The position numbers and the translations under genes are program-made. From contig JAKLLI010000292.1 of NCBI GenBank assembly GCA_023150195.1, positions 1-5,508 of the forward strand: a stretch of 5,508 nt of DNA, given 5' to 3'. Below are positions 1 to 5,508 of this stretch, piece by piece. The notes under the pieces were generated by a model. The model saw only the letters and a program-made list of their open reading frames with translations. It had not been told where the DNA came from and searched no databases. The stretch is from Azonexus sp. (GTDB taxonomy: Bacteria; Pseudomonadota; Gammaproteobacteria; Burkholderiales; Rhodocyclaceae). Numbering within the stretch: position 1 is the first letter of the stretch; each line of letters begins with the position of its first letter.

Positions 1-937
1 CCAGCGCGGCCATGACCGCATTCACCGAGGGCGTTTGCGCCTTGCCCCCCAGATTGCGCCAGAAGCCGCGCCCGAGCACGCCGGTCAGGCCCGGGTCGGT
101 CGCGGTATACAAAGCAATGGTCGGCACCCCAAGGGCGACCGCCAGATGACTCAGGCCGGTATCCACCCCGACAGTCGCGCGGCTGGCTGCCAGCAGCGCA
201 GCCAGTTCCGGCAGGCTCAATGGGGGCACCACCACGGCACCGGGAATCTGCGCTGCCAATCGGCTGGCGCGTGCGCGTTCAATCTGATTCCCCGCAGGCA
301 GCAAGGCCGCATACCCAGCGGCGGCCAGTTGCTCGCCCAAGGCGACCCAGTGGTCTTCAGGCCACAACTTGTCGTCGCGGCTGGTTGCGGTCAACAGCAC
401 CACACAGGGCTTTTCCGGCAGCCAGGGAAAATCCGCTGCTGCGGCAGCAATCCCGTAATCCGGCTCGCCTTCCGCGACGTAGCCCAGGGCGGCAGCGGCG
501 AGTTGTCGATTGCGCTGGACCGCGTGCTGCTGACGGGCGATGGCGAATACCCGGTCATACAGTCGCGATGCCAGCGGCTCCTGGGCGGATGCGGCGTCAT
601 AGCCGGATTTTGGACCCCGCGCCTGACGGGCAAAAACAGCGCTCTTGAGCAGACCTTGGGTATCAATCACCGCATCGTAGGATTGCTGGGCCATCTGCCG
701 CCGAAAATGGCCGATTTCTCGCCAGGTCGCCCATTGAAACAGCGCCTTGCGCCAGCGCCGCAGTGCCACCGGCATGATGCGCCCCACCCCGGGATGCAGG
801 GCCGGAATCGCGGCAAAACTCTGCTCGACGCACCAATCGATCTGCGCCGACGGATAGTGACGCAGGATATCGCTGACCACCGGCAAGTTATGAATAACAT
901 CGCCGAGCGAGGAAGTTTTCACGAGCAGAATGCGCAT
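1..937 (-). CDS. waaC: Lipopolysaccharide heptosyltransferase I, C-terminus cut by window edge
   Basis: This enzyme transfers L-glycero-D-manno-heptose from ADP-heptose to Kdo2-lipid A, the first heptose of the LPS inner core, at the cytoplasmic face of the inner membrane (family knowledge; GT9, GT-B fold). I translated 312 codons without a stop from the ATG at 937-935 to the left edge. The N-terminus MRILLVKTSSLGDVIHNLP matches the family, with the proposed catalytic base D13. The middle has the VALRRWRKA and DTQGLLKSA stretches typical of WaaC rather than WaaF. The nucleotide-binding half has TSRDDK (K190), GNQIE (E220) and D259-T-G-L-S-H264 followed by TDPGLTG, equivalent to E. coli K192, E222 and D261-H266. 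E. coli WaaC is about 320 residues, so probably only some 10-25 residues are missing. It is divergent from the next gene, with 40 bp between start codons. The identification is firm; the 3' end is not visible. Confidence 0.93.
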   Translation of the reverse strand, partial: MRILLVKTSSLGDVIHNLPVVSDILRHYPSAQIDWCVEQSFAAIPALHPGVGRIMPVALRRWRKALFQWATWREIGHFRRQMAQQSYDAVIDTQGLLKSAVFARQARGPKSGYDAASAQEPLASRLYDRVFAIARQQHAVQRNRQLAAAALGYVAEGEPDYGIAAAAADFPWLPEKPCVVLLTATSRDDKLWPEDHWVALGEQLAAAGYAALLPAGNQIERARASRLAAQIPGAVVVPPLSLPELAALLAASRATVGVDTGLSHLAVALGVPTIALYTATDPGLTGVLGRGFWRNLGGKAQTPSVNAVMAAL

Positions 938-947
938 CGGCGGATAA

Positions 948-973
948 AATGGCGATTTTCGGAAGCCGCCATT
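948..973. repeat. 7-bp inverted repeat between divergent waaC and waaE-like genes
   Basis: AATGGCG at 948-954 is matched by its exact reverse complement CGCCATT at 967-973, with a 12-nt spacer. The right arm overlaps the candidate waaC -10 box. As RNA on the plus strand it would form a short hairpin ending 4 nt before the ATG at 978, with GGAAG (961-965), the only Shine-Dalgarno-like sequence for that gene, in the loop. A second, overlapping palindrome (AAAAT 946-950, ATTTT 955-959) is also present. The arms are short, so function is speculative. Confidence 0.35.
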
Positions 974-976
974 ATA
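971..976 (-). promoter_or_regulatory. Candidate -10 box for waaC
   Basis: The minus strand reads TATAAT, a perfect sigma-70 -10 hexamer. Transcription would start near position 964, leaving a leader of about 27 nt before the waaC ATG, which is a sensible distance. No good -35 hexamer lies at the usual 16-18 bp spacing: the closest TTG-like sequence (TTGGCG, minus strand, 995-990) is only 13 bp away. It would therefore need an activator, or it could be a chance match beside the ATG of the divergent gene. Confidence 0.4.
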
Positions 977-977
977 A

Positions 978-1754
978 ATGCCCCCTACGCGCCAACCGCT
1001 CTCCGTCGCCATCATCACGCTGAACGCGGCATCGCAACTGGCCGCCTGCCTGGACAGCGTGGCGTTTGCCGATGAGATTGTCGTGGTGGATTCCGGTAGC
1101 ACGGATGGCACACAAGCCCTGGCCGAAGCGAAGGGGGCACGCGTTCTCCAGCAAGCCTGGCTGGGCTTCGGCCCCCAAAAACAATATGCCGTCGATGCCG
1201 CCCGCCATGACTGGGTGCTTTGTCTGGATGCCGACGAGCGGGTCAGCGCTGAACTGCGGCGCAGTATCGAAAATGCCTTGAGCGCGCCGTCGACCGCAGC
1301 CTACCGATTCCCCCGCTGCAACCGCTTTCTGGGGCGCTATCTGAAATTTGGCGAAGGCTACCCGGACTGGTCGCTGCGGCTCTTCGATCGCCGCCACGCC
1401 CGCTGGTCTGACGATGCGGTACACGAAAAAGTCCTGGCCGATGGCCCGGTTGCGCAGCTCGACGGCGACCTGCTGCACGATTCTGCGGAATCGCTGGCCA
1501 GCTACCTGAGCAAGCAGAATCGCTACACCACGCTGGCCGCCGAGATGGCTATCGCTGCCGGCAAACGCAGCAGTCCGGGACGCATTGCCTTCAGCCCGCT
1601 GGTGCGCTTTATCAAGTTCTACCTGATTCGTCAGGGCTTCCGCGATGGTCTGCCCGGGCTGATCCATATTGCGATCGGTTGTTTCAACAGCTTTTTGAAA
1701 TACGCCAAGATGTTCGAGCGGCAAAAGGCCTCATCGACTCCGGTAAAATCCTGA
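978..1754 (+). CDS. waaE: Family 2 glycosyltransferase, WaaE/KdtX-type LPS core transferase
   Basis: This is a 258-residue GT-A, family 2 glycosyltransferase of the WaaE/KdtX group. In Klebsiella and Serratia, members add a beta-1,4-linked glucose to the first heptose of the inner core (family knowledge); the donor sugar here is not proven. SVAIITLN opens the nucleotide-binding fold at residues 9-16. EIVVVDSGSTDGT follows at 33-45, and the metal-binding DxD-like LDADER lies at 83-88. Next come the group's PDWSLRLFDRRHARW (129-143) and VHE (148-150). The C-terminal third has a hydrophobic, basic stretch (residues 208-250) that may contact the membrane; I see no signal peptide. The ATG at 978 is preceded by a weak GGAAG 12 nt upstream and gives the family's normal N-terminus. 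It is divergent from waaC, whose product makes the likely acceptor, and 22 nt upstream of the epimerase gene. The family call is firm; the symbol is less so. Confidence 0.85.
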   Translation: MPPTRQPLSVAIITLNAASQLAACLDSVAFADEIVVVDSGSTDGTQALAEAKGARVLQQAWLGFGPQKQYAVDAARHDWVLCLDADERVSAELRRSIENALSAPSTAAYRFPRCNRFLGRYLKFGEGYPDWSLRLFDRRHARWSDDAVHEKVLADGPVAQLDGDLLHDSAESLASYLSKQNRYTTLAAEMAIAAGKRSSPGRIAFSPLVRFIKFYLIRQGFRDGLPGLIHIAIGCFNSFLKYAKMFERQKASSTPVKS

Positions 1755-1776
1755 CTTCACTTTTCTGCCTGCGCTC

Positions 1777-2784
1777 ATGAAAATTCTCGTTACCGGCGCC
1801 GCCGGCTTCATCGGCATGTACACCGCGCAACGCCTGTTAGCGCGCGGAGACGAGGTTGTCGGCATCGACAATCTCAATGATTACTACGCGGTATCGCTGA
1901 AGCAGGACCGACTGAAGACGCTCACCGATCACCCCGGTTTTCGCTTCAAGGCGCTGGATCTGGCGGATCGCGACGGCATGGATCGCCTGTTTGCCGAAGA
2001 GGGCTTCGACAAGGCCGTCAATCTGGCCGCACAGGCCGGCGTGCGCTACTCGCTGCAAAACCCGCGAGCCTACGCCGACAGCAACCTGCTCGGTTTCGTG
2101 AACATTCTGGAAGGCTGCCGCCACAACGGCGTGCGCCATCTGGTTTACGCCTCCAGTTCCAGCGTCTATGGCGGCAACCGGAAAATGCCGTTTTCGGAAC
2201 ACGACAGCGTCGATCATCCGGTCAGCCTCTACGCCGCCACCAAGAAGGCCAACGAGTTGATGGCACACAGCTACAGCCATCTCTATCAACTGCCAACCAC
2301 CGGCCTGCGCTTCTTTACCGTGTATGGCCCCTGGGGTCGTCCGGACATGGCCCCCTTCCTGTTCGCCGATGCCATCCTCCATGACCGGCCGATCAAGGTC
2401 TTCAACCACGGGAACATGCAGCGCGACTTCACCTACATCGACGACATCGTTGAAGGCGTGATCCGCGCGCTGGATCGCGATGCCACGGTCGACCCGGCCT
2501 ACGACCCGATTTCCGCCGATCCGGCGAGCAGCAACGTGCCTTACCGCGTATTCAACATCGGCAACAGCGACCCGGTGCCGCTGATGGATTTCATCGGTGC
2601 GCTCGAACAGGCGATCGGCAAGACCGCCGAAAAGATTTTCCTGCCCATGCAGGATGGCGATGTCCCGGCCACCTATGCCGACACCTCGCTACTCGATCAA
2701 TGGGTCGGCTTTGCGCCGGCCACCCCCATCCAGGCCGGCGTTGATCGCTTCATCGCCTGGTATCGTGACTACTACGCCCTTTAA
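1777..2784 (+). CDS. NAD-dependent UDP-glucuronate 4-epimerase (extended SDR)
   Basis: This 335-residue extended short-chain dehydrogenase/reductase probably interconverts UDP-glucuronate and UDP-galacturonate in the cytoplasm, supplying galacturonate for LPS core, O-antigen or capsule. The NAD-binding TGAAGFIG has glycines at 7, 10 and 13, with acidic D31 at the end of the second strand. [10 protein letters not shown] follows. The active-site serine block is S126-S129 before VYG, and the catalytic pair Y152/K156 sits in [19 protein letters not shown] (178-191) and the later RDFTYIDD are characteristic of UDP-GlcA 4-epimerases (CapI, LpsL and Uge types) rather than GalE. Length is normal for this group. 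The start is fixed by the nucleotide-binding strand beginning at residue 2. The 22-nt leader has no Shine-Dalgarno sequence and is mostly pyrimidine. The gene is followed after 11 nt by glmS, so the two are probably co-transcribed. A UDP-GlcNAc/GalNAc 4-epimerase is the main alternative but fits less well. Confidence 0.88.
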   Translation: MKILVTGAAGFIGMYTAQRLLARGDEVVGIDNLNDYYAVSLKQDRLKTLTDHPGFRFKALDLADRDGMDRLFAEEGFDKAVNLAAQAGVRYSLQNPRAYADSNLLGFVNILEGCRHNGVRHLVYASSSSVYGGNRKMPFSEHDSVDHPVSLYAATKKANELMAHSYSHLYQLPTTGLRFFTVYGPWGRPDMAPFLFADAILHDRPIKVFNHGNMQRDFTYIDDIVEGVIRALDRDATVDPAYDPISADPASSNVPYRVFNIGNSDPVPLMDFIGALEQAIGKTAEKIFLPMQDGDVPATYADTSLLDQWVGFAPATPIQAGVDRFIAWYRDYYAL

Positions 2785-2789
2785 GGAAG
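2783..2789 (+). promoter_or_regulatory. Ribosome binding site of glmS
   Basis: AAGGAAG lies 6 nt before the ATG at 2796, and its first two bases are the last two of the epimerase stop codon TAA. It is the clearest Shine-Dalgarno sequence in the window and fixes the glmS start, which must give Met-Cys for the N-terminal nucleophile. The overlap with the upstream stop suggests translational coupling. Confidence 0.8.
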
Positions 2790-2795
2790 CTCACC

Positions 2796-4553
2796 ATGTG
2801 CGGCATCGTCGCGGCAGCAGCCGGCAACAACATCGTTCCCGTCTTGATCGAAGGGTTGAAAAAACTGGAATATCGGGGCTATGACTCGGCTGGTATTGCC
2901 GTTGTCGGCCCGTCGGCGATTGAACGCGTGCGCGCAGTCGGACGCGTTGCCGAACTGGAAACCGGATCCGCCAACACCGCCTCGCCCACCGGCATCGCCC
3001 ATACCCGCTGGGCCACGCACGGGGTGCCAAGTTACGAGAGCCTGCGCAGCGAACTGACCGCACAGGGTTATGTGTTCACCTCGGATACCGACACGGAAAG
3101 CATCGCGCATCTGGTCGAAAGCCTGCTCAAGACCGAACCCGACCTGATGACCGCCGTCCGCCTCGCTTGCCAGCGCCTGGTCGGTGCCTACGCCATTGCC
3201 GTCATCGACCAGCGCCAGCCGGGCAAGATTGTCGTCTCGCGCGAAGGCTCACCGTTACTCCTCGGGGTTTCCGATACCGGCAACTATGCGGCTTCAGATG
3301 CATCTGCCTTGCTGCAGGTCACGCGCAACATGGTCTATCTGGAAAATGGAGATATCGCCGAGTTGACCGCCAGCAGCGTGCGCATTGCCCGCCTCGATGG
3401 CAGCCCGGTCGAACGCCCGGTGAACGTGTCGCAACTCTCCGCCGCCGCCGTGGAACTGGGCAACTTCCGCCATTTCATGCAGAAGGAAATTTTTGAACAG
3501 CCGGAAGCCCTCGCCAACACACTGGAAATCATCGGCGGCAGCAAATCCATTCAACCCGGCATTTTCGGCGCCGAAGCCGGCAATTTGCTCGCCGATATCG
3601 ACCATATCCTGATTCTCGCCTGCGGCACCAGCAGCCATTCCGGTTTCGCTGCCCGCTACTGGCTGGAGGCCATCGCCGGCATTCCCTGCACGGTGGAAAT
3701 CGCCAGCGAGTACCGCTATCGCACCTCGGTTGCCAACCCGCGCCAGCTCATTGTCGCCATCTCCCAATCCGGGGAAACCGCCGATACGCTGGCGGCGCTG
3801 CGCCACGCCAAGGCCCTGGGTCAGCTCAACACCCTGGCCATCTGCAACGTGCCCGAATCGGCGATTGTGCGTGAGTGTGCGCTACGCTTCATCACCCGCG
3901 CCGGCCCGGAAATCGGTGTCGCTTCGACCAAGGCGTTTACCACCCAATTGGCTGCACTCTTCGTATTGACGCTGGTGGTGGCCAAGGTCCGCGGTCGTCT
4001 GAGTGCCGAGCAGGAAAGTACCTATATCGATCAGATGCGCCACCTGCCGGTGGCCGTGCACAAAGTGCTGGAACTGGAACCGGCAATCGAGACCTGGGCC
4101 AAGCGCTTTGCCGACAAGCAACACGCGCTCTTCCTCGGTCGTGGCCGTCACTATCCGATCGCCATGGAAGGCGCGCTCAAGCTCAAGGAAATTTCATACA
4201 TCCATGCCGAAGCCTATCCGGCCGGCGAGCTCAAGCACGGCCCGCTGGCCCTGGTTGACGCCAACATGCCGGTCATTTCCGTGGCTCCCAACGACGAGCT
4301 GATCGACAAACTCAAGTCCAATCTCAAGGAAGTCCAGGCACGTGGCGGCGAGTTGTACGTGTTCGCCGACGGCGATTCCGAGATCCCGGAAACGGACGGC
4401 GTACACATCCTGCGTCTGCCAGAACACTACGGTCAGCTGTCGCCCATCCTGCATGTCATTCCCTTGCAACTGCTGTCTTATCACGCAGCGCTGGTCAAAG
4501 GCACCGACGTCGACAAGCCACGTAATCTGGCGAAGTCCGTGACCGTGGAATGA
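2796..4553 (+). CDS. glmS: Glutamine-fructose-6-phosphate aminotransferase with internal deletion in glutaminase domain
   Basis: GlmS converts fructose-6-phosphate and glutamine to glucosamine-6-phosphate and glutamate, the first step to UDP-GlcNAc for peptidoglycan and lipid A. The N-terminal class II glutaminase domain starts MCGIV, so Cys2 can become the nucleophile after Met removal. It keeps [18 protein letters not shown] (69-76) and TDTE with D99. The frame then jumps from PS79 directly to Y80-ESLR. The roughly 22-24 residues that normally lie between, carrying NAHPH and HNGIIEN with the oxyanion-hole Asn-Gly, are absent. The length of 585 against 609 in E. coli is explained by this gap. 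The isomerase half looks complete: CGTS (276-279), SQSGET (323-328), K462 and E465 in KLKEISY, H481, and the C-terminal NLAKSVTVE with K580. Glutamine-dependent ammonia release is therefore probably lost or crippled, while sugar isomerisation could persist. It lies 11 nt after the epimerase and 35 nt before apaH. Gene identity is certain; activity is not. Confidence 0.95.
   Translation: MCGIVAAAAGNNIVPVLIEGLKKLEYRGYDSAGIAVVGPSAIERVRAVGRVAELETGSANTASPTGIAHTRWATHGVPSYESLRSELTAQGYVFTSDTDTESIAHLVESLLKTEPDLMTAVRLACQRLVGAYAIAVIDQRQPGKIVVSREGSPLLLGVSDTGNYAASDASALLQVTRNMVYLENGDIAELTASSVRIARLDGSPVERPVNVSQLSAAAVELGNFRHFMQKEIFEQPEALANTLEIIGGSKSIQPGIFGAEAGNLLADIDHILILACGTSSHSGFAARYWLEAIAGIPCTVEIASEYRYRTSVANPRQLIVAISQSGETADTLAALRHAKALGQLNTLAICNVPESAIVRECALRFITRAGPEIGVASTKAFTTQLAALFVLTLVVAKVRGRLSAEQESTYIDQMRHLPVAVHKVLELEPAIETWAKRFADKQHALFLGRGRHYPIAMEGALKLKEISYIHAEAYPAGELKHGPLALVDANMPVISVAPNDELIDKLKSNLKEVQARGGELYVFADGDSEIPETDGVHILRLPEHYGQLSPILHVIPLQLLSYHAALVKGTDVDKPRNLAKSVTVE
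3030..3035 (+). other. Junction of the missing segment in glmS
   Basis: Codons AGT (Ser79) and TAC (Tyr80) meet here. In E. coli GlmS, 27 residues separate the PS of HGEPS from the end of the EPLR block; here only 5 separate PS from the end of YESLR. Both flanks match the family closely and in the same frame, so this is a clean in-frame loss of about 66-72 nt, not a frameshift. No direct repeat is visible across the junction within this sequence. Confidence 0.85.
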
Positions 4554-4572
4554 GATTTTTTGCCGTTCTCTC

Positions 4573-4582
4573 CGGTCGACCG
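4573..4582. repeat. 10-bp perfect palindrome upstream of apaH
   Basis: CGGTCGACCG is a perfect palindrome centred 11 nt before the apaH ATG, in the 35-nt gap after glmS. It follows a T6 run (4556-4561). It could be a protein-binding site or a chance GC-rich palindrome. As RNA it has no room for a loop without losing central pairs, so a stable hairpin is unlikely. Confidence 0.25.
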
Positions 4583-4588
4583 TAGATC

Positions 4589-5419
4589 ATGGCGACTTTT
4601 GCGATTGGCGACATCCAGGGGTGCTATGACTCCCTGTGCCGACTGCTGGAACGCTGTGCGTTTAACCCGGCTCGCGACCGCCTGTGGCTGGTCGGCGACT
4701 TGGTGAATCGCGGCCCCAAATCGCTGGAAACGCTGCGTCTGCTGAAATCCTTGGGAAATTCGGCGTTGACCGTACTCGGCAATCACGACCTCTATTTGTT
4801 GATGGTGGCTGAGGGCGGCGCCAAATTTCGGGGCAAGGACGATACGCTGCAAGCCATCTTCGATGCCCCCGACTGTGGCGAGTTGCTGCACTGGTTGCGC
4901 CACCAGCCGCTTTGCCATACCGAGGGCGACTACTGCCTGGTGCATGCCGGACTGCTGCCGCAATGGACCATCCAGCAGGCGCGCGAATTGGCACGTGAAG
5001 TAGAAGCCGCGCTGCAAGGGCCGCAGTACCGCGAATTCGTGATGAACCTCTGGGGCAGCGAACCGGCGGGCTGGTCAGATGATTTAAGTGGCTGGCAGCG
5101 GCTGCGGGTCATCGTCAATGCCATGACCCGCATGCGCTTCTGCACCCTGGACGGGATCATGGAATTCAAGACCAAGGGCGAACTGGTCAAGGCACCTGCC
5201 GGTCACTTACCGTGGTTCGAGGTACCGGGGCGCAAGAGTGCAAATCAGGTGATCGTCGCCGGACACTGGTCGGCACTCGGCCTCAAACTCACGCCCAACC
5301 TGCTGGCGCTGGATACCGGTTGCCTGTGGGGTGGACAACTCAGTGCGCTGCGGCTGGAAGATCGCCAGCTGTTTCAGGTGGCGTGCTCACCCGGGGAAGC
5401 CCAGCCCCTGCTGAAATAG
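4589..5419 (+). CDS. apaH: Symmetrical bis(5'-nucleosyl)-tetraphosphatase (Ap4A hydrolase)
   Basis: ApaH hydrolyses diadenosine tetraphosphate symmetrically to two ADP and can remove Np4-type caps from RNA 5' ends (family knowledge). It is a cytoplasmic metallophosphatase of the PPP superfamily. The 276-residue product has the metal motifs in order: GDIQG (D8, Q10), GDLVNRGP (D37, R41), GNHD (N65, H66, D67), VHAG (H119) and AGHW (H226), then DTGCLWGG at 242-249. TRMRFC (180-185) is an ApaH-specific signature that separates it from other PPP phosphatases. Gln replaces the usual His in GDxHG, a variant I recall as common in ApaH of several proteobacteria. Length is normal against about 280 in E. 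coli, and MATFAIGD matches the E. coli MATYLIGD start. There is no clear Shine-Dalgarno sequence. It follows glmS by 35 nt, instead of the ksgA-apaG-apaH arrangement of enterics. Confidence 0.95.
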   Translation: MATFAIGDIQGCYDSLCRLLERCAFNPARDRLWLVGDLVNRGPKSLETLRLLKSLGNSALTVLGNHDLYLLMVAEGGAKFRGKDDTLQAIFDAPDCGELLHWLRHQPLCHTEGDYCLVHAGLLPQWTIQQARELAREVEAALQGPQYREFVMNLWGSEPAGWSDDLSGWQRLRVIVNAMTRMRFCTLDGIMEFKTKGELVKAPAGHLPWFEVPGRKSANQVIVAGHWSALGLKLTPNLLALDTGCLWGGQLSALRLEDRQLFQVACSPGEAQPLLK

Positions 5420-5508
5420 CCTCACGCGCCAGCACCGCAACCTGCTTCCGGTCCTCGCCTTGGGTTCCCAGCAAGGGGGTCGTAACCACCCTGGCGATGA
5501 TGCGTTTG
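5420..5508 (-). other. Right-edge segment; possible 3' end of an unidentified convergent gene
   Basis: No complete gene lies here. On the minus strand one frame is open from the right edge, reading RIIARVVTTPLLGTQGE and onward, and does not stop until 5342-5340 inside apaH. Its third codon positions are mostly G or C from the edge back to about the end of apaH, which looks coding-like. A second minus frame stops at 5424-5422. I recognise neither. There is no clear terminator hairpin for apaH in these 89 nt. Confidence 0.25.

Noticed and set aside
873..900. Plus-strand promoter for the WaaE-like gene inside waaC (CTGACC, 16 bp, TAACAT)
   Set aside because: Both hexamers match consensus at only four of six positions. 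In a window this size such pairs are expected by chance, so I did not list it as a feature.
35..1075. Long plus-strand open frame of 346 codons across the waaC region
   Set aside because: It is antisense to waaC, whose translation matches the heptosyltransferase family throughout. The plus-strand product is rich in Gln, Arg and His with no recognisable domain, and it runs into the start of the next real gene in another frame.
1837..2409. Minus-strand open frame of 190 codons inside the epimerase gene
   Set aside because: This is a GC-rich antisense shadow of a well-supported SDR gene, with no motif of its own. The same applies to the minus-strand frames at 972-1724, 3294-3806 and 4481-5017.
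2785..2795. glmS riboswitch ribozyme upstream of glmS
   Set aside because: Only 11 nt separate the epimerase stop from the glmS start, and that ribozyme class belongs mainly to Firmicutes. There is no room for it.
3030..3100. Frameshift as the explanation for the missing GlmS motifs
   Set aside because: Both flanks of the junction are in the same frame, and no bases encoding NAHPH or HNGIIEN occur in any frame nearby. The segment is absent, not shifted.
4519..4561. Rho-independent terminator after glmS
   Set aside because: There is a T6 run at 4556-4561, but the only upstream inverted repeat (CCACG/CGTGG) has 5-bp arms, a loop of about 20 nt and does not abut the T run. It is too weak to call.

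Overview
The window is GC-rich, has dense gene packing and codons ending mostly in G or C. It looks like a chromosomal envelope-biosynthesis segment from a Gram-negative proteobacterium. The protein wording (GlmS beginning MCGIVAAAA, an ApaH with GDIQG, a WaaC/WaaE-type pair) suggests Betaproteobacteria, possibly a Rhodocyclales-like lineage. That placement is inference from remembered families, not a search.

Layout: positions 1-937 hold a minus-strand heptosyltransferase I gene (waaC) whose C-terminal end runs off the left edge. A 40-bp divergent intergenic region (938-977) carries a 7-bp inverted repeat and a consensus-like minus-strand -10 box. Four plus-strand genes follow closely: a family 2 glycosyltransferase of the WaaE/KdtX type (978-1754), a UDP-glucuronate 4-epimerase-like SDR protein (1777-2784), glmS (2796-4553) and apaH (4589-5419). 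Gaps between them are 22, 11 and 35 nt, with no convincing terminator, so they could be co-transcribed. The last 89 nt (5420-5508) hold no complete gene. A minus-strand frame that is open to the right edge may be the 3' end of a convergent gene.

How the genes fit together: WaaC adds the first heptose to Kdo2-lipid A, and the WaaE-like enzyme probably adds a sugar to the inner core. The epimerase would supply UDP-galacturonate for LPS core, O-antigen or capsule. GlmS makes glucosamine-6-phosphate, the entry to UDP-GlcNAc for lipid A and peptidoglycan. ApaH, which hydrolyses Ap4A, is a housekeeping passenger at the end of the run.

The most notable observation is in glmS. The reading frame is intact and 585 codons long, but relative to the family it lacks about 22-24 residues inside the N-terminal glutaminase domain. 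The missing piece is the segment that normally carries the NAHPH and HNGIIEN motifs, including the oxyanion-hole Asn-Gly. The nucleophile Cys2, the RWATHG motif, the later TDTE motif and both sugar isomerase (SIS) domains are all present. This is either a natural in-frame deletion giving a glutaminase-defective GlmS or a sequence/assembly artefact. I see no mobile element, CRISPR array, tRNA, rRNA or obvious novel defence system.
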